NCBI RefSeq assembly: GCF_026163695.1
Contig: NZ_JAOTID010000002.1
Coordinates: 539,513 to 603,512 of the forward strand
Origin: Shumkonia mesophila
GTDB lineage: Bacteria; Pseudomonadota; Alphaproteobacteria; Rhodospirillales; Shumkoniaceae
DNA: 64,000 nucleotides
Direction of reading: 5' to 3'
The translations under genes and the position numbers were made by a program. The notes beneath the pieces were generated by a model. The model searched no databases and was not told the origin of the DNA. It saw only the letters and a program-made list of their open reading frames with translations. Shown here piece after piece: positions 34,853 through 44,280 of this stretch (position 1 is its first letter; each line of letters begins with the position of its first letter).

Positions 34853-35908
34853 CTAGAGCGCGATTTGTTCGTCGAATAACAGTTTCCAGGCCGAACGGCA
34901 GGCGACCGTGCCGGCGGCCTCGGACTTCAGCCCGGCCAGAAAGCGGCGCAGGGTCTTCACCTTGTCGCCGATCTCGTCCATGCGATCGCCCCCGAGGTCG
35001 AGGGCGGCCAGGAAGCGCCAGGGGTGGTCCTCGATGAGGGCCGCCCAGTCGGGCCGCACGCGGCCGTCGGACTCCCAGACCCGGGCGTGGTTCTCGCGGC
35101 TGCCAGGATAGACCGATTTCGGACCGCCGAAGGCGGTGTCGACATAGAGCCCGGGATGCGTCTCCAGCAGCTTGCGCAGGTATGCGGGGCCATAGACCGT
35201 GCTGCGGCCCTGATAGCGGACCTGCGCCAGATGGCACCAGATGACCTTGGCCCTGGGATAGGCCGCCAGCATTTTTTCGAGCGGCGCCAGCAGGCCGTCC
35301 TCGATCTCGTAATGGATCTGGAACGACAGGCCGGTCTCCGCCGAGAACGCGAACAGGCGATGGCCGTGCTCGCCATCGATGGGGATGGCGATGTCGCGGA
35401 ACATTTCGCCCCGTTGCCATTCGGGTGGCGACGGGTAGTGGCGGAACTCGAACTCGCCCAGCAGCGGATAGCCGTCCTCGACGACGCGGCGCAGGTGGAT
35501 GTCGAGGAATTCCTTGGGCTTTTCGGACCAGGCCGGCCAGATGCCGGCCGTCGAGGCGGGGATGAAGTGGCTGGGGAAGGCGGCGACCGCGTCGCGCGCT
35601 CCGTCATTCCACAGTTTGCCCGAGTCGAAGCCCCCCTTGCCGATCTGCGGCGACATGCAGACCTGGGCGACCCCGGCCTCGTCCATGCGGCCGGCGAATT
35701 CGGCCAGGTTGATCTTGCCGGGGTTGTAGCAGCTTTCGATGTCGATGATCGGCAGCGTTCCCTTGGCCGCAATGGCGCGCAAACGGCCCTGCCAGCCCTT
35801 GCGCAGGGTGGCAATGTCGAACCGTGCCGGTGCGGCGCGGAGGGAATGGGGAGCCAGAGCGAATGTCAGGGCGGCGGCGGTGCCTCCCAGGAATGCACGA
35901 CGGCGCAT
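34853..35908 (-). CDS. Tat-exported amidohydrolase-family protein
   Basis: 351 aa. The N-terminus MRRRAFLGGTAAALTFALAPHSLRA is a twin-arginine signal ending AAP. The mature protein looks like an amidohydrolase TIM barrel (IIDIESCYNP, FQIHYE, WCHLAQVRY, YVDTAFGG, ALDLGGDR). The usual HxH of metal-dependent members is not evident at the start of the barrel: IIDIES replaces it, so catalysis may differ or be lost. GAGG lies five bases before the ATG. The gene upstream on the same strand is a TSUP permease (74-base gap). Substrate unknown. Confidence 0.75.
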   Translation of the reverse strand: MRRRAFLGGTAAALTFALAPHSLRAAPARFDIATLRKGWQGRLRAIAAKGTLPIIDIESCYNPGKINLAEFAGRMDEAGVAQVCMSPQIGKGGFDSGKLWNDGARDAVAAFPSHFIPASTAGIWPAWSEKPKEFLDIHLRRVVEDGYPLLGEFEFRHYPSPPEWQRGEMFRDIAIPIDGEHGHRLFAFSAETGLSFQIHYEIEDGLLAPLEKMLAAYPRAKVIWCHLAQVRYQGRSTVYGPAYLRKLLETHPGLYVDTAFGGPKSVYPGSRENHARVWESDGRVRPDWAALIEDHPWRFLAALDLGGDRMDEIGDKVKTLRRFLAGLKSEAAGTVACRSAWKLLFDEQIAL

Positions 35909-35982
35909 GATGGCCTCGCGGTCTGCCGGGTCGAAGGCCGGCAAGGATAGGCCTTTCAGGGATAGCGGCAAATCCCATGTTT

Positions 35983-36747
35983 TCAGAAGAAGGCGCGGCG
36001 GACGAGGTTGAGGCCGATGACGATGAGGACGACGAACAGCGCCTTCTCGAACAGCGCCTGGGGGACGTGCCGGCGCAGCCGCCGGCCGATCACCAGCCCG
36101 GCGATCACCGGCAGCGACGACAGCGCCGAGTGCGCAATCTGCGGCGGGCTGAGGATGCCGTGGGCGACGAGGCCGAGGAAGAGCGGCAGCGAACCCACGA
36201 AGAAAAGCAGCGCCACGGCGGCGACGAACACGTCCTTGGGCAGCCGCAGCGCCACCAGATAGAGGATGAGCAGCGGCCCGAACAGGCTGGACATGCCGCC
36301 CAGCACACCGCCCACCAGGCCGAGCGGTGGGCCCAGCCAGCGTTCGCCGCGGGCATCGAGCGCCAGCGTGCGGGGCATCGCCTGCAGGCCGGTGAACACC
36401 ACCAGCACGATGCCGAGGATTCCCGACACAAGCTGCTGATCGAAGGTGGCCAGGATCTGCACGCCGACCACGGCGCCGACGACGACGCCGGTCAGCATCG
36501 GCCAGAAGCGGCGCGCGCAGTCCTTGGTATGGCCGCCATGGAAGGCCTGCCAGGCATTCGACACCACCACCGGTACCGAGGCGAGCGCGATGGCGTGGGC
36601 CGGGCTGGTAACGCCGGCGATGAGGGGAACCGCGATCATCGGCAGGCCGACCCCAAGCACGCCCTTGACCGTGCCTGCGGCAAGGAAGGCGCCGACCACC
36701 ACGGCTACCACCAGCCAGTCGACCGAGGAAAAATCGAAAGCGATCAT
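35983..36747 (-). CDS. TSUP/TauE-SafE family permease
   Basis: Sulfite exporter TauE/SafE-type membrane protein, 254 aa with about eight helices. The two half-repeats are seen as GTVKGVLGVGLPMIAVPL near 25-43 and the second-half LVGGVLGGMSSLFGPLLILYL. Family substrates are small anions such as sulfite, sulfoacetate or organosulfonates; the actual one cannot be read from sequence. Start chosen at MIAFDFSSVDWLV; the longer frame upstream lacks hydrophobic family sequence. Confidence 0.87.
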   Translation of the reverse strand: MIAFDFSSVDWLVVAVVVGAFLAAGTVKGVLGVGLPMIAVPLIAGVTSPAHAIALASVPVVVSNAWQAFHGGHTKDCARRFWPMLTGVVVGAVVGVQILATFDQQLVSGILGIVLVVFTGLQAMPRTLALDARGERWLGPPLGLVGGVLGGMSSLFGPLLILYLVALRLPKDVFVAAVALLFFVGSLPLFLGLVAHGILSPPQIAHSALSSLPVIAGLVIGRRLRRHVPQALFEKALFVVLIVIGLNLVRRAFF

Positions 36748-36904
36748 CGCACGGAAATGACCATGAGTTGACGAATTTGCGACTGCGGGGCACCTTCTAG
36801 CATCGCTGGGCCGCCCCGTCGCGGAAAACCGCTGGCGTAACCGCGTTCCATCGCCGACATATGCGAAACCGGCCGCGGGCGGCCGGGAAAGAAGGGGGAT
36901 GAGG

Positions 36905-37369
36905 ATGACGACAGTGAACGCCGTGTTGATGGCGCTGCACGCCTTGGGCGCCGTGGTGTGGGTGGGCGGCATGTTTTTCGCCTACATGGTGCTGCGGCCG
37001 TCCGTCGACGCCATGGAGCCGCCGCACAAGCTCTCCTTGCTGGCCGCGGTGTTCCGCCGCTTCTTCATCTGGGTGTGGCATGCCGTGGTGGTGTTGCCGG
37101 TGACGGGTTATGTGGTCCTGTTCGCGCTTTATAACGGCTTCGCCGGGGCCGGCGGCCACATCCATCTGATGCAGGGGCTGGCCTGGGTGATGATCGCCCT
37201 TTTCGTCTATATGGTCTTCGGTCCCTACCCGCCCTTCCGCCGCGCGGTGGCCGCCGCCGACTGGCCGCAGGCGGCGCGCCATCTGCCGCGCATCCGTCGC
37301 ATCATCGGCATCAACCTGATCCTCGGGCTGATCACCGTGGTGGCGGGGTCGGCCGGCCGCTTTCTCTAG
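36905..37369 (+). CDS. CopD-like four-helix membrane protein
   Basis: 154 aa with four predicted helices, resembling the CopD copper-resistance domain family. Visible are ALHALGAVVWVGGMFFAYMVLRP near 10-33, the His-bearing FIWVWHAVVVLPVTGYVVL and GGHIHLMQGLAWVM. Conserved histidines at helix ends could bind copper or heme. Two in-frame ATGs exist; GGGGG is six bases from the second (36905) and abuts the first (36899), so the second is preferred. Copper transport itself is not shown. Confidence 0.75.
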   Translation: MTTVNAVLMALHALGAVVWVGGMFFAYMVLRPSVDAMEPPHKLSLLAAVFRRFFIWVWHAVVVLPVTGYVVLFALYNGFAGAGGHIHLMQGLAWVMIALFVYMVFGPYPPFRRAVAAADWPQAARHLPRIRRIIGINLILGLITVVAGSAGRFL

Positions 37370-37430
37370 GACGGCAATCCCGATAAATTGGATTAAAATT
37401 TCATTCTAATTGATTGAAATAAAGGACATA

Positions 37431-37553
37431 ATGACGGACATTGCGGTTGTGCCGTCCGACGATCCTCTGGACAAACCGGGGCGCTTCCCCCAAAAAGGGC
37501 GCGCCGGCGCCCGAGGGGGCGCCGCCGCCAGCCTAGGGACGGGCACCCGATGA
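37431..37553 (+). CDS. Putative 40-codon leader ORF coupled to NUDIX gene
   Basis: An ATG with AAAGGA four bases upstream opens a 40-codon frame (MTDIAVVPSDDPLDKPGRF...). Its TGA overlaps the NUDIX start as ATGA. The peptide is Gly/Ala/Arg-rich in its second half and matches nothing I know. A translationally coupled upstream ORF is the simplest reading; it could also be a chance frame in the leader. Confidence 0.45.
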   Translation: MTDIAVVPSDDPLDKPGRFPQKGRAGARGGAAASLGTGTR

Positions 37554-38188
37554 AGCGTACCGACGTTACCGTGATCGACAAGGCCCGTCCGTTCGACGGC
37601 TATTTCAAGATCGACCGCTACACCGTCCGCCACCGCCTGTTCGAGGGCGGCTGGAGCGAGCCCTTCACGCGCGAAGTGTTCGAGCGCGGCCACGCCACGG
37701 TGGTCCTGCTCTATGACGCCGACCTCGACAGCCTGGTCTTCGTCGAGCAGTTCCGCATCGGCGCCCATGCGGCCCTGTCCTCGACCTCGTGGTGGGAGCC
37801 GGACTTTTCGCCCTGGCTCGTCGAATGCGTCGCCGGCATCATCGACGAGGGCGAGACGCCCGAGCAGGTGGCCCGCCGCGAGGCCGTGGAAGAGGCCGGC
37901 TGCGAAATCCGCGAACTGATGCCGATCCAGCGGGTGATGGCCAGCCCCGGCGGCTGCAGCGAGACGGTGTTCGCCTTCTGCGGCCAGGTCGACGCCTCGA
38001 AGGCCGGCGGCATCCACGGGTTGGACCACGAGCACGAAGATATCCGCGTCGTTGTCGTGCCGGCGGCGGAAGCCTTCGAATGGCTGGAATCGGGGCGCCT
38101 GGTGCATTCCATCACGATCATTGCCGTCCACTGGTTCCGCCAGCGTCATCGCCATCTGCGGGCCGCCTGGCGCGGCAAGGCCCGTTAG
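37550..38188 (+). CDS. NUDIX hydrolase, ADP-ribose pyrophosphatase type
   Basis: 212 aa. The NUDIX box GIIDEGETPEQVARREAVEEAGCE starts at G96 (E102, R110, E111, E114, E115), preceded by VERGHATVVLLYD-type sequence and EQFRIG as in NudF/TrgB ADP-ribose pyrophosphatases. Predicted to split ADP-ribose into AMP and ribose 5-phosphate. The only Shine-Dalgarno-like sequence (AGGG) is 11 bases upstream. The overlap with a small upstream ORF suggests coupled initiation. An AT-rich segment with ATTTCA-N11-TGAAAT (37398-37420) before the leader ORF may hold the promoter. Confidence 0.9.
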   Translation: MKRTDVTVIDKARPFDGYFKIDRYTVRHRLFEGGWSEPFTREVFERGHATVVLLYDADLDSLVFVEQFRIGAHAALSSTSWWEPDFSPWLVECVAGIIDEGETPEQVARREAVEEAGCEIRELMPIQRVMASPGGCSETVFAFCGQVDASKAGGIHGLDHEHEDIRVVVVPAAEAFEWLESGRLVHSITIIAVHWFRQRHRHLRAAWRGKAR

Positions 38189-38300
38189 CCGACCGTTTCC
38201 CATGCCTTCTTCCGGTTCGTTTGGCCGGCGGCCCTTGAAAGCGGGTTGCCGGCTCGCCAGCTTTGCGGGTGAATAATCCGTAAATGCAAGGTATTTGATT

Positions 38301-39302
38301 ATGGATATACGTGACGGATTTGTAAAAACAGTCGGCAACACCCCCCTCATCCGCCTGAGAAAAGCCTCCGAGGAAACCGGCTGCGAGATCCTGGGCAAGG
38401 CCGAATTCCTCAACCCCGGCGGGTCGGTCAAGGACCGCGCCGCGCTTTTCATCGTCGAGGACGCCGAGGCGCGCGGCCAGCTCAAGCCCGGCGGCGTCAT
38501 CGTCGAGGGCACGGCGGGCAACACCGGCATCGGCCTCGCCCTGGTGGCCAACGCCAGGGGCTATCGCACCGTGATCGTCATTCCCGACACCCAGAGCCAG
38601 GAAAAGAAGGACATGCTGCGCCTGTGCGGCGCCGAGCTGCGCGAGGTGCCAGCGGTTCCCTACAAGAATCCCGGCAACTACGTCCACGTCTCGCGGCGCC
38701 TGGCCGAGGAACTGGCCGCCAGCGAACCCGCCGGCGCCGTCTGGGCCAACCAGTTCGACAACGTCGCCAACCGCCGCGCGCACGAGGAAGGCACCGGCCC
38801 CGAGATCTGGGACCAGACGGGGGGAAAGGTCGACGGTTTCGTCTGCGCGGTCGGCACCGGCGGCACCCTGGCCGGCGTGGCGATGGCGCTCAAGGCGCGC
38901 AATCCCAAGGTGGTCGCCGCGCTGGCCGACCCCATGGGCGCCGCCCTTTACCACTACTACAAGTTCGGCGAGCTGAAAGCCGAGGGCTCGTCGATCACCG
39001 AGGGAATCGGCCAGGGCCGCATCACCGAGAACCTGAAGGGCGCGCCCATCGACGAGGCCTTCCAGATTCCCGACGCCGAGGCGGTGACGCTCATCTTCGA
39101 CCTCTTGAAACACGAGGGCCTGTGCCTGGGCGGCTCCAGCGGCATCAACGTGGCCGGCGCCATCCGCCTGGCCCGGCAAATGGGGCCGGGCCACACCATC
39201 GTCACCGTACTTTGCGATTACGGCACCCGCTACCAGAGCAGGCTGTTCAACCCGGCGTTCCTGCGCGAGAAGAACCTGCCGGTGCCCGATTGGCTGGCCT
39301 AG
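38301..39302 (+). CDS. cysK: Cysteine synthase A (O-acetylserine sulfhydrylase)
   Basis: PLP enzyme joining O-acetylserine and sulfide to form cysteine, 333 aa. PLP lysine K44 lies in NPGGSVKDRAA; the substrate loop EGTAGNTGIG, the phosphate-binding GTGGTLAG and GGSSGINV are all present. The last residues end DWLA. A TTG two codons upstream is possible; the ATG at 38301 has AAGG nine bases upstream. Clustered with sseA and metC, consistent with sulfur amino acid metabolism. Confidence 0.94.
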   Translation: MDIRDGFVKTVGNTPLIRLRKASEETGCEILGKAEFLNPGGSVKDRAALFIVEDAEARGQLKPGGVIVEGTAGNTGIGLALVANARGYRTVIVIPDTQSQEKKDMLRLCGAELREVPAVPYKNPGNYVHVSRRLAEELAASEPAGAVWANQFDNVANRRAHEEGTGPEIWDQTGGKVDGFVCAVGTGGTLAGVAMALKARNPKVVAALADPMGAALYHYYKFGELKAEGSSITEGIGQGRITENLKGAPIDEAFQIPDAEAVTLIFDLLKHEGLCLGGSSGINVAGAIRLARQMGPGHTIVTVLCDYGTRYQSRLFNPAFLREKNLPVPDWLA

Positions 39303-39314
39303 ATGGCGGCGGCG

Positions 39315-39824
39315 TCAGTCGTCCTGGAGAGCCTTGAACACGCCCTCCACGCGGGACGCCAGGAAGGCCGCAACCTCGCGGGTTTCGCGCTCGGTGAGGG
39401 CGGGAATGTCGTGGCCGAGGGCCGCCACCTCGGCTTCCGGGATGCCGGTCACCTTGCTGATGTAGAAGGGATCGATGCCGTCCCCTTCGAGGGGCCGGCC
39501 GCAGCCGCCGAAGGCGCCCAGGAACTCGCCGTCCACCGTGATCGGCACGACGATCTTGACCATGCCGGCGTCGCATTCCCCGACCACGGGCGCGCCCTCG
39601 CGGCGGACCCGGGCGACGATGTCCTGATGCGCCCTGGCGCAGATGTGGGTCTGTCCGTCCTTGGATGCCGCGATCGCCGGACACAGGCGGTTGGCGCGCA
39701 CCGCTTCGCCGGTGATTCGCTTGCCGTCGGCATCGAACACCGAGGCTTTGAGGCCGAACTTCTCGTTCGCCTCTTTTTCGATTGCGCGCCAGATTTCGAC
39801 GGGCAGAATGTCAATGAGTTTCAT
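39315..39824 (-). CDS. Stand-alone PocR-domain sensory protein
   Basis: 169 aa, almost entirely a PocR ligand-binding domain: a FGLKASVFDADGKRIT-type N-terminal strand pair, C48 (RLCPAIAA), C62 (HICARAHQDI), C84 (GECDAGMVKIVVPI) and C108 (GGCGRPLEG). In known proteins this domain precedes HTH or signalling output domains; none is attached here. It may act by protein contact or bind a small ligand or metal through its cysteines. Convergent with cysK (12 bases apart) and divergent from sseA. Confidence 0.8.
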   Translation of the reverse strand: MKLIDILPVEIWRAIEKEANEKFGLKASVFDADGKRITGEAVRANRLCPAIAASKDGQTHICARAHQDIVARVRREGAPVVGECDAGMVKIVVPITVDGEFLGAFGGCGRPLEGDGIDPFYISKVTGIPEAEVAALGHDIPALTERETREVAAFLASRVEGVFKALQDD

Positions 39825-39961
39825 TCGCGGCGTTTCCTTCCCGGATGGTGCGGCCGTCGGGGGGGCGGCGGTTTCTTTTTGGTCTGCGGGCGACATCCCT
39901 ACCACGGGGCGGGGGCGGCCCGTCAAGGACGGTTCGGCAGTTACGCAGGGGGAAGATCGGC

Positions 39962-40834
39962 ATGAACTACGCAAATCCCGACGCCTTGGTCAGCGGCGAG
40001 TGGCTGGCCGAACGCTTAGGCAAGCCGGGCATCGCCATTATCGATGCCACGTGGTTTCCCAAGCATTCGCCGCGCAAGGCGGCCATCGAGTTCGAGCAGG
40101 CGCACATTCCCGGCGCCGTCTTCTTCAACATCGACGACATCGCCGACAGGAAAACCTCCCTGCCCCACATGCTGCCCGATGCCGCCACTTTCGCCGCCAA
40201 GGTGGGGGCGCTGGGCATCGGCGATGCCGACCGGGTCATCGCCTATGACGCCAACGGCGGCGCCGCGGCGGCGGCCCGCGCCTGGTGGATGTTCCGCGTT
40301 TTCGGGCACGCCAACATCGCCATGCTGGACGGCGGCCTGCCCAAATGGCTGAAGGAGAACCGGCCGACCGAGGGGGGACCGGCGCGGCCGGCCGGCAAGC
40401 GCTTCACCGTGCGCACCGCCGACGGCCGGCCGGACCTGGCACTGGTGCGCTCGGCCGGGCAGCTTCTGGACAATCTCAAGACCGGCGCCGAACAGGTGGT
40501 CGACGCCCGCAGCCCCGGCCGCTTCGCCGGCACCGACCCGGAACCCTGGCCGGTGAAGAAGCTGGGCCACATCCCCGGCAGCCGCAACCTGCCGTTCGGC
40601 CGCCTGATGGACCCGGAACGGGCCAACGCCATGCGTCCGGCCGGGGAAATCGCCGAAATGGTCGCCGCCGCCGGCATCGATCCCGACCGGCCGATCGTTT
40701 CCTCCTGCGGTTCGGGAGTGACGGCCGCCGTCGTCACGCTCGGACTTTATCTCATTGGCCATAAGCGGGCCGCCATCTATGATGGCTCATGGTCGGAATG
40801 GGGCGCTCGCGACGACACCCCGGCCGAAAACTGA
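39962..40834 (+). CDS. sseA: 3-mercaptopyruvate sulfurtransferase
   Basis: Two-rhodanese-domain enzyme moving sulfur from 3-mercaptopyruvate to thiol acceptors or cyanide, 290 aa. Domain 1 (about 1-145) has IIDATWF, AHIPGAVFFNID and YDANGGAAAARAWWMF; domain 2 carries VVDARSPGRFAGTDPEPW and the active-site loop CGSGVTA with catalytic C249. CGSGVTA rather than CRxGxT separates it from thiosulfate sulfurtransferase. Start MNYANPD with GGGGGAAG upstream. Followed 40 bases later by metC. Confidence 0.93.
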   Translation: MNYANPDALVSGEWLAERLGKPGIAIIDATWFPKHSPRKAAIEFEQAHIPGAVFFNIDDIADRKTSLPHMLPDAATFAAKVGALGIGDADRVIAYDANGGAAAAARAWWMFRVFGHANIAMLDGGLPKWLKENRPTEGGPARPAGKRFTVRTADGRPDLALVRSAGQLLDNLKTGAEQVVDARSPGRFAGTDPEPWPVKKLGHIPGSRNLPFGRLMDPERANAMRPAGEIAEMVAAAGIDPDRPIVSSCGSGVTAAVVTLGLYLIGHKRAAIYDGSWSEWGARDDTPAEN

Positions 40835-40874
40835 ACAGTCCTGGTAAAACCGGACCCCAAGGAAACACAATCCG

Positions 40875-42044
40875 ATGCCCAAGAAAGACACTTTGCTGGT
40901 CAATGCCGGCCGCCGGCCCGAGGAGAATTTCGGCCTGGTCAACCCTGCCGTCTACCACGGCTCCACCGTTACCTTCCCGACGCTGGCGGCGCTTGAGACG
41001 TCAAACGCGGCGCCCTTCGATGGCGTTCACTACGGCCGCACCGGCACTCCCACCACGTTCGCTTTCGAAGAGGCGGTGGCCGCCCTGGAAGGCGGGGAGC
41101 GCACCGTCACCCTGCCCTCCGGCCTGGCCGCCATCGCCTGCGCGCTGCTGGCCTTCCTGGAGGCGGGCGATCACGTGCTGGTCGCCGACAGCGTCTATTT
41201 CCCGACCCGACGCCTGCTGGGCGGCCCGCTCAAGCGCTTCGGGGTCGAGACCACCTATTACGACCCGCTGATCGGGGCCGGCATCGCCGAACTGATCCGC
41301 CCGCAAACCAAGGTCGTCTTCGTGGAATCCCCCGGGTCCCTGACTTTCGAGGTGCAGGACGTCCCCGCCATCGCCGAGGCGGCGCATGCCAAGGGCGTTG
41401 CCGTCGTCATGGACAACACCTGGAGCGCCGGCTTCTATTTCCAGCCCTTCGCCCACGGGGTCGACGTCTCGGTCCAGGCGGCGACCAAGTTCATCGTCGG
41501 CCATTCCGACGCCATGCTGGGCACCGTCACCGTACCGGCCCGGCTTTATGAGCGCATTCGGGGCGCCGCCAACGGTTTCGGCTATTGCGCCGGGCCCGAC
41601 GACTGCTACCTCGGCCTGCGCGGCCTGCGCAGCCTGAGCCCGCGCATGGCCCGCCACCAGGAAAACGGCCTCAAGCTCGCCCGTTGGCTGAAGGCGCGCC
41701 CCGAGGTCGAGGCGGTGCTGCACCCCGCCCTTCCCGGCTGCCCGGGTCATAACCTGTGGAAGCGCGATTTCACCGGCGCCTGCGGGCTGTTCGGCGTGGT
41801 CTTGAGGCCGGCCGCCGAGGGCGCTGTCGCCGCCTTCCTGGACGGACTGGAACTGTTCGCGCTGGGCTACAGCTGGGGCGGCTATGAAAGCCTGATCATT
41901 CCCACCGAGCCCGCGAAACTGCGCACCGTCACCCCCTGGCCCTACGCCGGCCCCAGCATTCGCATCCACACCGGGCTCGAGGATGCCGAGGACCTGATCG
42001 CCGACCTGGAAAAGGGGTTGGCCCGCTTCACCGCCGCCCGCTGA
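40875..42044 (+). CDS. metC: Cystathionine beta-lyase
   Basis: PLP enzyme cleaving cystathionine to homocysteine, 389 aa. YGRTGTPT at 53-60 binds the cofactor phosphate of the partner subunit, VMDNTWSAG follows, and the Schiff-base lysine is K205 in QAATKFIVGHSD. YSWGGYESLI is the MetC-type substrate loop, and the C-terminal IRIHTGLEDAEDLIADLEKGL is diagnostic. Its last 17 bases overlap convergent znuB. Confidence 0.93.
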   Translation: MPKKDTLLVNAGRRPEENFGLVNPAVYHGSTVTFPTLAALETSNAAPFDGVHYGRTGTPTTFAFEEAVAALEGGERTVTLPSGLAAIACALLAFLEAGDHVLVADSVYFPTRRLLGGPLKRFGVETTYYDPLIGAGIAELIRPQTKVVFVESPGSLTFEVQDVPAIAEAAHAKGVAVVMDNTWSAGFYFQPFAHGVDVSVQAATKFIVGHSDAMLGTVTVPARLYERIRGAANGFGYCAGPDDCYLGLRGLRSLSPRMARHQENGLKLARWLKARPEVEAVLHPALPGCPGHNLWKRDFTGACGLFGVVLRPAAEGAVAAFLDGLELFALGYSWGGYESLIIPTEPAKLRTVTPWPYAGPSIRIHTGLEDAEDLIADLEKGLARFTAAR

Positions 42045-42814
42045 GCGCCGAGGCGACGCCCGAGGCCGCGAAGAGGACGCAGGCGGCGACCACGATGGCC
42101 GGCCCGGTCGGCACGTCGGTGGCGAACGATCCCCAGATGCCGGCCGCCACCGCGATGCAGCCCATGACGGCGGCGGAGCCGGCCATCTGTTCGGGGGTGC
42201 GCGCGAAGCGGCGGGCCGCCGCCGCCGGGATGATGATCAGCGAGGTGACGAGCAGAATGCCCACCACCTTCATGGCCAGCGCTACCACCACGGCCAGCAG
42301 CAGCACGAAGGCGATGCGCACGCGCGTCACCGGCACCCCCTCGACGAAGGCGAGGTCGGCATGCACGGTGATGGCCAGAAGCGGCTGCCAAAGAAAGGCC
42401 AGTACGGCCAGCACGGCGGCGCCGGCGCCGTAGACCCAGGCGATGTCGGCGCCGGTGACGGCCAGGATGTCGCCGAACAGATAGCCCATCAGGTCGACCC
42501 GCACGGTATCGAGAAACGACAGCGCCACCAGACCCAGGGCCAGCGCGCCGTGGGCAAGGATACCGAGCAGGGTGTCGCCGCTCAGCGCCCGGCCCCGTTC
42601 GAGAAAGACCAGCAGCAGGGCGACGGCGACGCAGACGGCGACGGTGCCGATGGTGAGGTCGATGCCGAGCAGGAAGCCCAGCGCGACGCCGAGCAGCGCC
42701 GAATGCGACAGGGCGCTGCCGAAGAAGGCCATGCGCCGCCAGACGACGAAGCATCCCAGGGGGCCGCTGATGAGGGCGACGCCAATGCCGGCGGCCAGCG
42801 CGCGCAGCGCGAAA

Positions 42815-42822
<8 letters not shown>
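42028..42822 (-). CDS. znuB: Zinc ABC transporter permease ZnuB
   Basis: Inner-membrane channel of the high-affinity zinc importer, 264 aa with about eight helices. It has the N-terminal [26 protein letters not shown] signature of the ABC-3 family and the [19 protein letters not shown] coupling region. The start overlaps znuC by eight bases. Works with ZnuC (ATPase) and the periplasmic ZnuA encoded divergently across the Zur operator. Confidence 0.95.
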
Positions 42823-43643
<821 letters not shown>

Positions 43644-43660
<17 letters not shown>

Positions 43661-44177
43661 CGTCACCTCTTTGCGCCGGCTGGCTGTCCTGGCAGGCGGA
43701 ACACAGACCGGCCAGTTCGATGACGCGGCGCTGAAGGGTGAATCCGGCGCGCGCGGCGGCGCCGGCGATGGAGTCTTCCAGTTCGGTGTCGCTGATCTCG
43801 GCGACCCGGCCACAGGAGCGGCAGATCAGGAGTTGCCAGGCATGGTCGCGCCCCGGCTTGGTGCAGCCCACAAAGGCGTTGAGGCTTTCGATGCGGTGGA
43901 TCAGGCGGTTTTCCAGAAGGAATTCCAGGGCGCGATAGACGGTGGGCGGCGCCGTCATGCCGCGTTCGCTGGTCAGCATGGTCAGGATGTCGTAGGCGCC
44001 GATCGGCTTGTGGCCGCTCCATACCGCCTGCAGGACCCGTCGGCGCAGCGGCGTCAGGCGCACCTGGCGCCGCTCGCAGATCTCGCCGGCCCGTTCCAAC
44101 GCCTCTTCGACGCAGGTGGCGTGGTCGTGGTTGGCCTCGGGAAAGCCGTCGGCCCGTTTCTGATGATGATGGGTCAC
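43644..44177 (-). CDS. zur: Zinc uptake regulator Zur (Fur family)
   Basis: Zinc-sensing repressor, 177 aa. The winged-helix DNA-binding domain spans about 25-105 ([33 protein letters not shown]), followed by a dimerisation domain with CRSCG and LCSACQ as a structural zinc site. The N-terminus is His-rich (THHHQKR...NHDHATC). It starts at GTG with GAGG six bases upstream. Location with znuABC identifies it as Zur rather than Fur. Presumably represses itself and znuA through the palindrome at 44234-44248. Confidence 0.93.
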
Positions 44178-44233
44178 AATGTCCTCACCGGCGCTTGACG
44201 AAGCGGCAGCCCGCCCTCATATAGCCGCCAAGG

Positions 44234-44248
44234 TGATATAATATATCA
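44234..44248. promoter_or_regulatory. Putative Zur operator between zur and znuA
   Basis: TGATATAATATATCA is a perfect 7-1-7 palindrome in the 103-base divergent intergenic region. Its AT-rich, GATAT-type symmetry resembles known alphaproteobacterial Zur boxes and it is placed to control both directions. It may also include -10 hexamers. Confidence 0.7.
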
Positions 44249-44280
44249 TTTTCGTTTGTCATCGCCCGGAGCCCGAAAAT

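Noticed and set aside
38189..38300. Possible SAM or other sulfur-related riboswitch before cysK, and likewise before metC
   Set aside because: The leaders are short and show no conserved riboswitch core.
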